Assembly (NCBI GenBank): GCA_030828165.1 | Contig: JAURDA010000004.1 | Span: 1 to 64,000 of the forward strand | Direction: 5' to 3' | Source: Candidatus Poseidonia sp. | GTDB taxonomy: Archaea > Thermoplasmatota > Poseidoniia > Poseidoniales > Poseidoniaceae | Length of the DNA stretch: 64,000 bases | The notes under the pieces: generated by a model | Told to the model about the DNA's origin: nothing | The model's input: the letters and a program-made list of their open reading frames with translations, nothing else | Database searches by the model: none | Made by a program: the position numbers and the translations under genes | Shown here: positions 44,152 through 53,333 of the stretch, piece after piece | Position numbering within the stretch: the first letter of the stretch is position 1 | Layout of the letters: each line of letters begins with the position of its first letter

Positions 44152-45276
44152 ATGGCTGACAAACGGGACTATTACGAGGTCTTGGGCGTTGAGAAATCTG
44201 CCTCGCAAGCGGATCTCAAGAATGCCTTTCGTCGCCTCGCCCGAAAGTACCATCCTGACCGAAGCACCGAAGAGGACGCCGAAGATCGGTTCAAGGAAAT
44301 TCAAGAAGCCTATGCGGTGCTTTCGGACGATGAAAAGCGAAGTCAGTACGACCGGTTCGGTCATGGTGGGCCCCAAGGGAATCCCTTTGGTGGATTTGGG
44401 GGAGGCTTCAACATCAACCTTGACGAAATTCTCGGGGGGGATTTTTTCTCCTCCTTTTTCGGCGGTGGCTCCGGTCGCCGCCGCCGGAGCCGACGTGGTT
44501 CTGACATCTTGCTTCGCCACTCAATCAACCTTGAAGACGTGCTCAACGGAACGGAACAAGAGGTTGTTCTCGACCTACCGGAACCTTGCACCTCATGCGA
44601 AGGCACGGGGGCTGAAGGCGGAGATTTGGTGACCTGCTCAGCATGTTCAGGCCAAGGTCAGGTGCGTGTTCGCCAGCAGGTTGGTCCCTTCATTCAGGAA
44701 TCTGTTCAGGCCTGTGACCCGTGCTCCGGGCGAGGCCGAGTCTCGGACCGTCCATGCGAGGATTGCAACGGGCGAGGTCAGGAATTGAAGTCGAACACGC
44801 TTCGGTTCCACGTCCCAGAAGGCGCAGAATCCGGCACGCGTCTGCGGATGCGAGGGAAGGGTGAACCTGCTCCGCAAGGGTCGGGTGAACCCGGTGACTT
44901 GTTCATCGAGTTGGAAGTGGATCCTCATCCTTGGTTTGAGCGAAACGGTTCCGACCTCATCATGTCGCTTCCGCTTGGCTACGCCGATCTTCTGCTCGGT
45001 ACGACGGTGACCTTGGACCATATCGATGGAAAACCGCTTGTGATCAAAATTCCTGCACACTCCAATTCTGGGGAGACCGTTGAAATCCGAAAACGGGGCT
45101 TGCCTCGTCAACGGGGTTCCGGGCGTGGCGATGTGGTTGTTCTGCTCAAATTGTACATGCCAAAAAAGGCCAGCAAGGCCACAAGGAAGGCGTTGGAGTC
45201 GGTTCGAGATGACCTTGCCCCGAAGGACGTCACGCAGAGCATCCTCGACGATGCAGAAGAACGTCGAACCTCATGA
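44152..45276 (+). CDS. dnaJ: Chaperone protein DnaJ
   Basis: 374 residues, normal for a type I DnaJ. It stimulates the DnaK ATPase and holds unfolded substrates in the cytoplasm. The J domain is at residues 1-70 with HPD at 34-36 (KYHPDRS). It is followed by a Gly/Phe-rich linker (GGFGGGFNINLDE, FFGGGSGRRRR). Four CxxCxGxG zinc repeats span about 146-210, and the beta-sandwich substrate domains run to the end. A GGAGA element lies 12 nt before the ATG. No dnaK or grpE is adjacent in the window, unlike the common dnaK-dnaJ arrangement. It converges with the next surface gene, with a 3-bp gap between stops. Confidence 0.97.
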   Translation: MADKRDYYEVLGVEKSASQADLKNAFRRLARKYHPDRSTEEDAEDRFKEIQEAYAVLSDDEKRSQYDRFGHGGPQGNPFGGFGGGFNINLDEILGGDFFSSFFGGGSGRRRRSRRGSDILLRHSINLEDVLNGTEQEVVLDLPEPCTSCEGTGAEGGDLVTCSACSGQGQVRVRQQVGPFIQESVQACDPCSGRGRVSDRPCEDCNGRGQELKSNTLRFHVPEGAESGTRLRMRGKGEPAPQGSGEPGDLFIELEVDPHPWFERNGSDLIMSLPLGYADLLLGTTVTLDHIDGKPLVIKIPAHSNSGETVEIRKRGLPRQRGSGRGDVVVLLKLYMPKKASKATRKALESVRDDLAPKDVTQSILDDAEERRTS

Positions 45277-45279
45277 GTT

Positions 45280-47493
45280 CTAATCGGCACGTTCGACGGT
45301 TTCTGGCATTCGGGCAGCGAACGGTTCTCCGCCGACTCGGCCGTTGAGTTCAACATCAACGCGTTGTCCAGGCCCTTCAAGCTCAACGACCACGTAGGCT
45401 CGGTGGCCTTCGTGAAGTTGGTCTAAGAAAAGTTCCTCGCCCTGGTGCAAGAAACGAGGTTCCACGTGGACGACTTCAAAGGCCTGGCCTTCGGGCGCGT
45501 CAAACCGCAAGGCAGCGAGTTCCCACGCATCGGAAAGGATGTGCACGCCGACGACCAAGACCCAATTGCCTTCGGTTTTTGCGAGCCGTGGGTCCACCTG
45601 CCACACCGCCAGTGCGACGGATTCAGTGCGGTGTTCAACCCGTTCGTTCCCCCATGCATCCATGCCTTCCTGCCAGTCAAGTTGAGCCACCGCTTCAAGC
45701 ACGTTTGAGAGGTCCGTTCGGGCTTCCTTCACGCTCGTCTCACCGCTGTCAAGGCGGGCGGTGTACCACGCCAGCCGTTGTTTCTGTTCGGCCAGCACAC
45801 GGGCAAACCGCCGGTTCCGTCGAAGTGTAACGGTCAAGTACATAACGGGAAGAAGGAACAGGAATCCGAGGAACCAGCGAGCAACGCCACCCCAAAACAC
45901 CGCATCATCGCTGGGAGGGAACCACGGTTCTTCGCCCTCATCGATCAGAGAGTAGGCTGTCTGCACCGTGTAGGTGCGTGATTCAACATCTTCTCCCCAG
46001 AGATGAGGTGTCGCTTCGGAGGCGTTTTGGAAGCGAAACTGGACATAATGCGTGCCCCGACCGACTTGAAGGCCGATGCTCAACGTATCGCCGACGGGCC
46101 GTGTAATGTCCGTGAGGAGCACCTCGCCCGTCTTTTGGTCGATGTCCCAGAGTTGCGCTTCCAAGCCCGCCACGTCCCCATCGATGCTAAACTGAACATA
46201 GTGGATGGAATCCAGCCAACCGTCCACTTCAAGCCGGTACGTGTCAGCAGTATCGTGAACGGAGAGGGTGAATTCCCCGGTGGTGGTGCTCGTTAAGTTG
46301 AGAAGGGGCCAACTGCTGTTGTTGGCTTCAAGGCTTGAAGGACGATAGGCCGGGGCTTCCAAGCCGTCGTGGTCAGCGAACGACACGCTCAGGAGTTCAA
46401 GGGAAAAGACGGATGTGTTGAGGACATTGAGGCGACCAACGGTGGTGTTCGGGTACGGGCGGACCGTCAGGGATTCTCCGGAACCCACGACGGAGGGGGT
46501 GCCCGTGACCCAAGAACCGCTCATGAGTTGGTCGATTTGAACCGTGGCTCCGGAGAGTCGTGATTGGAGGTGGAGCGTGTCAACATCGGGCCAAGAAAAG
46601 AGGACCTCTCGGGAACCGTGTCCGAGGACTTCCGCACCGTATCGCAGGTCGTCGTCGACAAGATTCAGCGTTTCTGATGCCGGATGGAGCATCACGTGCG
46701 CCGCCCACACAGCTCCCTGTTCGTGCGAGGAAAGGCGAGCGATGAAACGGCCATCCTCTTCCGCCGTCCACCATGCAGCGTTGGGTGGTTGTCCTGAGAG
46801 TTCGCTAAAACCGGCAACGGCTTCGTGAACGTTCTCGTGAGTTTGCTCGGTCGTGTTGGATTGATGGTACATTCGTACGTCGACGGCTCGGGTGGCTGCC
46901 AACCACTGCCACTCCAGCGAATCGCCGGCTTGGACATCCATCACGATGTATTCGTCGTTGGCCGAATCCAAGTGACCTGCGAGGCGGAATTCCATGTCTT
47001 GGGAGGACATGATGCGAGAGGCGAGGGTCCCCGTCTTGGCGTCAAGGCACGCTTCGACCGGATCGCAAATGCCCACAGAGGTTGTGGTAGCGATTTCGCC
47101 GGGTGCCGGGCGAACGGTAGGATGCGCTTCATCGATTGGCGAAACCACCATCAACGAAACCGTTTCTTCGGTGGAACTCGTCACGCTGATCGTCACCTCC
47201 GTTGCGTCTGAAGCGATGATGGCCAACGTGTTCAACGCTCCTTCTTCCGTGGTGATGTCGCTTCCAGCCACCTCCACGGCGCAGGCGTTGCAATCCCAAG
47301 AAAGGAGGGCGAGTTCCCCGGTGTTGAAGGACATGCGCTGTTCATGGGGTGCCTCCGGCGAGACGTTCACCACGGTGATGCGACCGGGATCTTCCGCAGT
47401 TCCTTGAGCCAGCGCATGGGTCATCGGAAGAAAGCAGAAGGAAAGGAACAACAGGAGCAATGAGCAACGCGCAACACCCGAAGCCCACCTCAT
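45280..47493 (-). CDS. Type I membrane protein with large extracellular and cytoplasmic domains
   Basis: 737 residues. The signal peptide is VARCSLLLLFLSFCFLPMTH. About 500 extracellular residues are beta-rich with repeated jelly-roll-like strands. A Cys pair (CNACAVEV) lies near 55, and a second pair of cysteines lies near 145-150. The TM is at about 534-556 (ARWFLGFLFLLPVMYLTVTL). The cytoplasmic part is about 180 residues: first a helical stretch (VLAEQKQRLAWYTARLDSGE, then EARTDLSNVLEAVAQLDWQEG) and then a compact beta domain. That is larger than the tails of the other surface proteins here and looks folded, so it could be a receptor. No kinase, HAMP or cyclase motif is seen. It is divergent from arcS. 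Confidence 0.78.
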   Translation of the reverse strand: MRWASGVARCSLLLLFLSFCFLPMTHALAQGTAEDPGRITVVNVSPEAPHEQRMSFNTGELALLSWDCNACAVEVAGSDITTEEGALNTLAIIASDATEVTISVTSSTEETVSLMVVSPIDEAHPTVRPAPGEIATTTSVGICDPVEACLDAKTGTLASRIMSSQDMEFRLAGHLDSANDEYIVMDVQAGDSLEWQWLAATRAVDVRMYHQSNTTEQTHENVHEAVAGFSELSGQPPNAAWWTAEEDGRFIARLSSHEQGAVWAAHVMLHPASETLNLVDDDLRYGAEVLGHGSREVLFSWPDVDTLHLQSRLSGATVQIDQLMSGSWVTGTPSVVGSGESLTVRPYPNTTVGRLNVLNTSVFSLELLSVSFADHDGLEAPAYRPSSLEANNSSWPLLNLTSTTTGEFTLSVHDTADTYRLEVDGWLDSIHYVQFSIDGDVAGLEAQLWDIDQKTGEVLLTDITRPVGDTLSIGLQVGRGTHYVQFRFQNASEATPHLWGEDVESRTYTVQTAYSLIDEGEEPWFPPSDDAVFWGGVARWFLGFLFLLPVMYLTVTLRRNRRFARVLAEQKQRLAWYTARLDSGETSVKEARTDLSNVLEAVAQLDWQEGMDAWGNERVEHRTESVALAVWQVDPRLAKTEGNWVLVVGVHILSDAWELAALRFDAPEGQAFEVVHVEPRFLHQGEELFLDQLHEGHRAYVVVELEGPGQRVDVELNGRVGGEPFAARMPETVERAD

Positions 47494-47514
47494 GTCTTTG
47501 CGTGGGGGAGGAGT

Positions 47515-47553
47515 CTTTCAAATCCACCCCTTTCAAGGGTTCAAACCTTTCAA
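47515..47553. promoter_or_regulatory. Three CTTTCAA repeats between divergent genes
   Basis: CTTTCAA occurs at 47515, 47530 and 47547 (spacings 15 and 17 nt) within the 84-bp gap between the minus-strand surface gene and arcS. The second and third copies are extended to CCTTTCAAG. This layout would suit an operator for one or both divergent promoters. Confidence 0.35.
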
Positions 47554-47577
47554 GAAGCGAAGGTCTCAGCACGGTTC

Positions 47578-49359
47578 ATGGCGGATGTCTTGGGGCGCAC
47601 GGTGTTGTCACGACACCGCTACGCTCGAGTTTGGGGTCTTGGGGACCGGAAACAACCAAGCTCACAAACGCCGGGCGTGGTGCTTCTCGAGGGCGACCCT
47701 TCGTTGCCCTTGAACTACGCACCGTTTGAATCAAGCACCACTCCAACTCTTCCTGCGAACCTTAACCTCCGTTCACGTGGTCCGTTTTCGCCGCCACAAT
47801 TTTCCGAAAACCTCCCGAATTACAGCGTCTCCATCGGTCACGTCTTGCCTCCTTCGCTTGAGGACGCCAACGCTGGTGAACCTCAGGGTACAAGTGAACT
47901 CTTGCCCGTCTCTTGGCAGCGTATGCACCACGACGCCTCCCTCACCGACGCCGCTCTTTCTCCCGAAATTGTGGTTTTGACCGATGCCGTCCAACTCGCC
48001 AGCCAACCAGGAAAACTCCCTTCGGCCATCATCGCTCTCAAACATCGTTTCCCCGGAGCGTTGTTGTGGACTCCGGGCATCGGCGGTCCGGACAACCTTG
48101 CTGCGTTGGTTCACATGGGTGTGGATTTGGTTGACCTTGCCCGCTGTCACCAAGCGGTGGCGGTTGGCCTGGTTCTTACTCAAAACGGCCCCCGTCCCCC
48201 CCTCGAACATGAAGATACGAACCTCGAGACGCAAGCCTACCACATGATGAAGGCCATCGATGAAGTTCGTTCTTCCATCGCCCAGGGAAGCATCCAAACG
48301 CTGGCCGTTCGCTCATCGCTATCCAGCCCACGCTTGGTTGAGCACCTGCGCAAGCACCAAGCCCAATGCTCTGGCCAAGCCGGCTTGCTCGCCTCCCATG
48401 TCGATGCATCCCACGTTCTCGAGTGTTTCTCCCCCCACATGCTCGACGATCCGGTGGTTACCGACTGGGAACGTTTCATCACCGAGGCGTACGTTCCGCC
48501 AACGCCGGTTCAAGATGTGATGATCTTCTTGCCGTGTTCGGCAAGAAAGCCGTACCGCCTCTCCAAATCCCACACGCAGTTTTTGCGAGCCATCCAATCC
48601 ACGGGTTGTCACGAGGTGATGATGACCTCCCCGCTCGGACTCGTTCCTCGTGACTTGGAGGATGTTTGGCCAGCCGCCAATTACGATGTTCCGGTGACCG
48701 GAGACTGGTCGATGGATGAACTTGACAGGGTGCGACGCATGCTGGCTGCCCTTGTCAAGAAAGGGGGCTACAAACGCATCATCAACCACACCGGAATGGC
48801 ATTGGATTTCTTGGACATCGATGTTGTCAACACCCGGGACGGGGACGGAGCCACGCATTACGACGCATTGCAACGGCTCTCTTCCGCCGTTAGAGAAGCA
48901 GTGGAAACGTTTGAACTTCGCAACCAAAAAAACAGTCTCCGCTTGCTTGAACACTTCAAGAGCATCGCTCGGAAAACCACGGGCACCGATGCATGGCTTG
49001 AGGGTGCAAAGGTCAAAGGAAAATTGCCCCGATGGAAACTTGAGAAAGACGGGGTTCAACTCGCCGTTTGGTCGATTGACCGCAACGGTTTCTCTCTTTC
49101 CCGATCATCCATTGATGTTCTTCACGAACACGGTGCACTCCACGAAGTGCATCTGCACTCGGATGTGGAATGGAAAGGGGACGTCTTTTTCCAACATGTG
49201 TCGTCCTTTGATGCTGAAATCCGGGCGGGCGATGATGTCCGAGTGTTGCAAAACGGTGAATGCATTGGCCTTGCAAGGTCACTTGCGCCGGGTTGGGAAT
49301 GGTCAGGGACGCCGGGGATGCTGGCCAAAGCCCATCAACGGAAGAAAAAATCCTCCTGA
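47578..49359 (+). CDS. arcS: Archaeosine synthase ArcS
   Basis: 593 residues, the usual length for ArcS (TgtA2). It converts preQ0 at position 15 of archaeal tRNA towards archaeosine. The N-terminal half is a transglycosylase-like barrel (DAVQLASQPGKLPSAIIALK, GIGGPDNLAALVHMGVDLV). The hallmark motif PCSARKPYRLSKSH begins at P319 with C320, as in the family's PCSxxKPYxxSxSH. HTGMALDF follows, and a PUA domain covers about residues 500-590 (LAVWSIDRNGFSLSRSSIDV, VRVLQNGECIGLARSL). The ATG at 47578 fits the family start only loosely. It is followed by rps15 after 70 bp on the same strand. The enzyme confirms an archaeal origin. Confidence 0.92.
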   Translation: MADVLGRTVLSRHRYARVWGLGDRKQPSSQTPGVVLLEGDPSLPLNYAPFESSTTPTLPANLNLRSRGPFSPPQFSENLPNYSVSIGHVLPPSLEDANAGEPQGTSELLPVSWQRMHHDASLTDAALSPEIVVLTDAVQLASQPGKLPSAIIALKHRFPGALLWTPGIGGPDNLAALVHMGVDLVDLARCHQAVAVGLVLTQNGPRPPLEHEDTNLETQAYHMMKAIDEVRSSIAQGSIQTLAVRSSLSSPRLVEHLRKHQAQCSGQAGLLASHVDASHVLECFSPHMLDDPVVTDWERFITEAYVPPTPVQDVMIFLPCSARKPYRLSKSHTQFLRAIQSTGCHEVMMTSPLGLVPRDLEDVWPAANYDVPVTGDWSMDELDRVRRMLAALVKKGGYKRIINHTGMALDFLDIDVVNTRDGDGATHYDALQRLSSAVREAVETFELRNQKNSLRLLEHFKSIARKTTGTDAWLEGAKVKGKLPRWKLEKDGVQLAVWSIDRNGFSLSRSSIDVLHEHGALHEVHLHSDVEWKGDVFFQHVSSFDAEIRAGDDVRVLQNGECIGLARSLAPGWEWSGTPGMLAKAHQRKKKSS

Positions 49360-49429
49360 AAGCAACGCCGCTCGTTTGCGGAGTGATTAAGAAGGGGAGA
49401 TAGGTCGGAAGTTCGCTTGGTGATGCTAA

Positions 49430-49888
49430 ATGGCACGTATGTACAAGTCCCGACGAGGCCAAAGCGGCTCCTCCCGTCCCCACGTTTCCGAGGCACCTTC
49501 GTGGTCCAACACCGATAAGGATGCCATTCAGTCCCTCATTCTCGAAATGGGGAAATCCGGAATGTCTTCAGCAGAGATCGGAACGGTCCTGCGGGACAAG
49601 CACGCTGTCCCCAACGTCCGCCTTGTGCTCGGCAAGCGAATCGGCCAAGTCTTGGCTGAAAACGACATGGGGGGTTCCTACCCAGAGGACATGATGAACC
49701 TCATGCGTCAAGCCGTCGGTATCATCAACCATCTTGGCTCGGGCAACCACAAGGACATTCACAACAAGCGAGCGCTTGAGATCACCGAATCCAAGATTCG
49801 AAAACTCGCCAACTACTACAAGGGCGAAGGGCGCCTCCCAAGCGAGTGGCGCTACAAGCGGGACGAACTCCGCTTGATGGTTGAGTGA
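49430..49888 (+). CDS. rps15: 30S ribosomal protein S15
   Basis: 152 residues, the archaeal/eukaryotic S15P/S13e type, which is longer at the N-terminus than bacterial S15. It binds 16S rRNA in the central domain of the small subunit. The N-terminal half (MARMYKSRRGQSGSSRPH) and the C-terminal helices (NKRALEITESKIRKLANYYK, LPSEWRYKRDELRLMVE) match the family. A GGTGAT element lies about 6 nt before the ATG. It sits directly before a RecJ/Cdc45-like gene, an order known in other euryarchaea, which helps identify that neighbour. Confidence 0.97.
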   Translation: MARMYKSRRGQSGSSRPHVSEAPSWSNTDKDAIQSLILEMGKSGMSSAEIGTVLRDKHAVPNVRLVLGKRIGQVLAENDMGGSYPEDMMNLMRQAVGIINHLGSGNHKDIHNKRALEITESKIRKLANYYKGEGRLPSEWRYKRDELRLMVE

Positions 49889-49934
49889 CCCCGGCACCTC
49901 GCCAAGGACACGTTGATGAGGGGCGACACGCCCC

Positions 49935-50873
49935 GTGGATTTGTTCACCATGAGAGATTTGTTCTCTGCACCGTTCATTCAACCCGTTTCGGGATTGCTC
50001 CAGCGGTACCTCGAACGACTCCAAGCGGCTGATACCGTCCAGTTGAGCGCGCCTGCGACCTTGGAGGGTGTGCTTGCGCTTGGGCAACTTGAGGGGGCGT
50101 TCTTGGATTGTGGAGTCAAGTACAGCCGCCGCTTCACTGCACCTCGTGAACACGTTCCCAGAGATGAATGGGGCTTGCCCGAACCCCCTCCTCAAGGCCT
50201 GGGGGTCTTTCTTAACGTTGAAGACGAAACTTGGTCGGCAAGCGAACTTCCTGAGGAGGCGTTGGTGAACATTGCTCCTGTTCAAACCAACGTGGTCTTC
50301 GGTTCCAAAAACAAGGCCCACGCTGGGGCCCTCGACCCCGTTCTTCAAGCAGCAGCCTTGGCTGCGGCTTTGGCTCCAAACGGACGAAGGGTGCGTTCGT
50401 TGCGCCCTTTCATTTCGCTGGGCTTGTGGATGCGTGGTTCCCTTGATACGAGTTACGATCCCATTCACTCAGCCACGGTTGCGCATCTCCAAGACGAGGG
50501 AAGCATCCGAACCGTCCCTCTTCCAGAAGTGGGCGATCCGGTGGTGGACATGATGCCGGGGATGTCGTCTCGCCAACTCAAACGCTTGAGCAAAGCATGG
50601 GAGGGAATGGACGTGGACCAGCGAACGATGGCTTTGAGTGAGTTGGTTTTGCCTTGTTTGACCCATCCGGCCCTTTCCACCCCTCGTCTTGAGGAATTGG
50701 TGTGGCACCGAATGGTCCTCAAGGGTCACCCGCAAGATGTGGTCAGTCAGGCCCACAAGGTGCAAAAATCGTGGCCAAAAGAACTCGACAAGGCCCGCCT
50801 GTTCGCCTCAAAAACACTTGATTCCTGGCTGCAAACCGGCATGTTGATTCCGTCAGAACAAGCGACGGATTGA
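49935..50873 (+). CDS. Probable inactive RecJ/Cdc45-like protein
   Basis: 312 residues from GTG 49935; ATG 49950 is in frame. The position right after rps15 is where many euryarchaea carry a RecJ-like (GAN/Cdc45-related) gene. At residues about 15-55, VSGLLQRYLERLQAADTVQL is followed by SAPATLEGVLALGQLEGAFL and DCGVKYSRRF. This lines up with the start of DHH-family RecJ proteins (a helix, a beta strand, S-H-x-D-x-D-G, a helix, and an A-G-x-x-F/Y segment). However, the S-H-x-D-x-D-G catalytic residues are replaced (S-A-P-A-T-L-E-G). No later DHH triplet is visible. The family assignment is therefore an inference from context and weak pattern, not a clear match. If right, it would be a structural replisome subunit (CMG-like), not a nuclease. 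Confidence 0.45.
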   Translation: MDLFTMRDLFSAPFIQPVSGLLQRYLERLQAADTVQLSAPATLEGVLALGQLEGAFLDCGVKYSRRFTAPREHVPRDEWGLPEPPPQGLGVFLNVEDETWSASELPEEALVNIAPVQTNVVFGSKNKAHAGALDPVLQAAALAAALAPNGRRVRSLRPFISLGLWMRGSLDTSYDPIHSATVAHLQDEGSIRTVPLPEVGDPVVDMMPGMSSRQLKRLSKAWEGMDVDQRTMALSELVLPCLTHPALSTPRLEELVWHRMVLKGHPQDVVSQAHKVQKSWPKELDKARLFASKTLDSWLQTGMLIPSEQATD

Positions 50874-50898
50874 AGCCACCTTGGGCCTTGGGAGGTTC

Positions 50899-51249
50899 AT
50901 GGCGATTGAACGGTTGTTGACAGGAAGCATCCAAAACCAAATTCAAGAGTTGATGTCAACCGAAGATTTGGTCATCGAGGCGTTCCGTGATTTGGTCAAG
51001 GATGAACTCAAGGCACACATCAGGGCAAAGGTTGACGATGACCCCGATCTGAAAGCCGAAATCAAGGAGGCCGTTGCCTATTATTTCCACTCCAAGGCCC
51101 GTAGCATTTACGCGGAGTTGAAAGCCACCAGGGCCGCAACCCGGCTCGGCTTGCGCCTGCTTCCCGATGAATTGCAAGGCGAGGTCGGCGAGGCTTTGGT
51201 CACGCTGTTCGAAAAAGAACTCGGGGCTCTCCTCGAAAAAGCACTTTGA
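50899..51249 (+). CDS. Small helical conserved-looking protein
   Basis: 116 residues from ATG 50899, preceded by GGGAGG at a good distance. Entirely helical and charged (IEAFRDLVKDELKAHIRAKV, DDDPDLKAEIKEAVAYYF, LFEKELGALLEKAL), with no cysteine, TM or signal. It is likely cytoplasmic. It lies 25 bp after the RecJ/Cdc45-like gene and overlaps the open frame (not the chosen start) of the next gene. The gene order rps15, RecJ-like, this gene is consistent with a translation/replication operon, so a role near these processes is possible. I do not recognise the family. Confidence 0.7.
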   Translation: MAIERLLTGSIQNQIQELMSTEDLVIEAFRDLVKDELKAHIRAKVDDDPDLKAEIKEAVAYYFHSKARSIYAELKATRAATRLGLRLLPDELQGEVGEALVTLFEKELGALLEKAL

Positions 51250-51281
51250 GGCTCATCGGCTCACCGCGAGGCGTTCATGTT

Positions 51282-53333
51282 ATGTGCAGGTCGTCCGTGG
51301 AACGGCTGAAAGCCATGCGTGGTGCCGTCCTTCTCAGTTCGCTGTTTGTTTTGACAGCGTTGCTGCCGTTGGTGCAGACGGTCCAAGCGGCTGAAACGGA
51401 GGACGTCCGGGTCTGTTGCGATGCATCCGAGGTGGAACTCTACCTTTTGGGCAACGATGCCAACAAAAAACTCACGCCGTTCGCCTCGGAACTCGCAGAA
51501 GAGGCCCAGTCCCTGTCGCTCGAAACCTCAATTTCCTCCCAAGAAAGCCTCGGGCGCTGGGTTCTCCCGGACACTTGGGGTGGCGTCATCCCCACGTCTA
51601 CCTGGCAGTTTCAGATGAATTACGAGGTCACGAACGCTGCAGGGGTCCAAATCAACGCCACGGCCACGGTCAACATCGGCTCCAAGAGCTTCAGCGCTCA
51701 AACCGACCCGGGCTCTTCCTTCCTTGCGCAAGGAACCGGCGTTCTGAGTTTTGACATTGAAGTGGACGAGTTAACCACTTCAGGTTCTTCCAACATCGAG
51801 TTGGAATTCACGGCACAGGCCGTTGTGTTCAGCGTGCCGGGTGCCGATGCCAAGTTGGAGTTCTTGTGGGGCGGTGAAGACGACGCCTCGTCCATCGAGG
51901 CCACGATTCCTCTCATGGATATCATGATGCTCAAACCCGAAATCGAGGGCTCGGACGTCTACTTGGCGGTCCTCCTCGATTCACCATGGGGTCTCTCGAC
52001 CCTCGCCCTCGCCGAATCCATCAACCTCCGCGTGAACGGGAATACGGTCAGCGGTGACCCGATTGAAACGGGTTCAAACGACGCCGTCCGCGTGACGTGG
52101 ACGTGGATGGGTGCCGCTGGAGGTGAAGAAACGATCAACGTTGAAGTCGAATTGCTTTTCCAGCAAGGCAAACCTTCGTTGCAAGGGTCGACCACCTATG
52201 ACATCGAGACGTTTGATTCCGGTGGAGGAACGGGCACCTATTATCCGCCCGATGAACCGCTCCGAACCGACGGAAGCGGGAGCGAGTTGGACGTTGAGAT
52301 GGACATCGCTCTGAGCAACGATGGGAACGGTTTGATCCTTGAACGTGTCACCAGTTTGACGATCGATGATGAGTTGGCTTTCTGGATGCGTTGGGGAATG
52401 GACCACATCGGGGATGACAACCCAGCTCTCTCCTCCATGCTTCGTGCGTTTTCAGCCGGTCCGGTGACCGACGATGACCGGGTCAGCCGCTTCATCGAGG
52501 ACGTTGAACTTGCTGAGTTTGAGCGCCAGATGATTTCGTTGGGCCCAATGTATCTCAACGCCGGTTTGGGGCTTGAGACCGAAGAATTGCTCGGCGATTT
52601 CCGAGAGTTCAACGAAGTTCGAATCGAGGTTGACCTCAACGGGGAAAACGCCGTCATCAATCACCCCGTTACGTTGCGATTCTCCACGACACAACTCATT
52701 ACGGACGGCGTACGGTTTGACCTGTTGCGAAATTTCGTGGTGGTCCAACCCGCCCCGCTTTGGAGCGGCATGGACATCGACGTCACGGCAACTTCCGATT
52801 CCATGACGGCATTGAGCAGCAGTATTCTTCGAGAATCGGATGCGTTTGAGTTCTCGGTTGTTCGTCTTCCTTGGGGCGACCGCATCTCCTTGAGCGGAGA
52901 AGGCCTCGAGCAAGATGAGAAATTCACCTTGGCCACTCTTCCAACCTCGTCCATCGCCTTCGCACCGCTGGCCCTAACGGCTCTGACGGTTGCCGCCCTG
53001 TTCGCCTCCTTCATCATCGGATTGCGCTTGACGCGACAGCGCCGCCGAACCTACCTCTACCTCGAACTCGTGCTCGTTCCGGTGGCCCTCATGGTGACCT
53101 TCTTCGGTTACCCTCCGCTGTTTATCGGCATTGCGTTGGGCGTTGTTTCCTTTGTTTGGTGGGTCACGGCCATCGCGAGCCCTCGGGTGATTGGTGGGCG
53201 CCCTTCCCGCGCTCAGGTGCACCCGACGGTCCCGTGTCCGGCATGCCAGACCATGAACGCCGTTACCACAACGGAGCGGCCACACCGCTTTGCTTGCGTG
53301 GGATGCCAGCGCACCATCAAATTGGTCGCTTGA
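51282..53333 (+). CDS. Surface protein with C-terminal TM segments and zinc ribbon
   Basis: 683 residues from ATG 51282; ATG 51315 gives a cleaner signal peptide (MRGAVLLSSLFVLTALLPLV) and may be the real start. Extracellular beta-rich domains run to about residue 555. They include a Cys pair (VRVCCDASEVEL) just after the signal and repeated VxVELxFQ strands. Two to three TM segments lie between about 557 and 645 (FAPLALTALTVAALFASFII, LYLELVLVPVALMVTFFGYP, FIGIALGVVSFVWWVTAIAS). The last 30 residues are a zinc ribbon (CPACQTMN...CVGCQRTIK). The protein is therefore a membrane protein with a cytoplasmic metal-binding tail. The gene runs directly into the convergent CBS gene (adjacent stops). 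Confidence 0.78.
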   Translation: MCRSSVERLKAMRGAVLLSSLFVLTALLPLVQTVQAAETEDVRVCCDASEVELYLLGNDANKKLTPFASELAEEAQSLSLETSISSQESLGRWVLPDTWGGVIPTSTWQFQMNYEVTNAAGVQINATATVNIGSKSFSAQTDPGSSFLAQGTGVLSFDIEVDELTTSGSSNIELEFTAQAVVFSVPGADAKLEFLWGGEDDASSIEATIPLMDIMMLKPEIEGSDVYLAVLLDSPWGLSTLALAESINLRVNGNTVSGDPIETGSNDAVRVTWTWMGAAGGEETINVEVELLFQQGKPSLQGSTTYDIETFDSGGGTGTYYPPDEPLRTDGSGSELDVEMDIALSNDGNGLILERVTSLTIDDELAFWMRWGMDHIGDDNPALSSMLRAFSAGPVTDDDRVSRFIEDVELAEFERQMISLGPMYLNAGLGLETEELLGDFREFNEVRIEVDLNGENAVINHPVTLRFSTTQLITDGVRFDLLRNFVVVQPAPLWSGMDIDVTATSDSMTALSSSILRESDAFEFSVVRLPWGDRISLSGEGLEQDEKFTLATLPTSSIAFAPLALTALTVAALFASFIIGLRLTRQRRRTYLYLELVLVPVALMVTFFGYPPLFIGIALGVVSFVWWVTAIASPRVIGGRPSRAQVHPTVPCPACQTMNAVTTTERPHRFACVGCQRTIKLVA

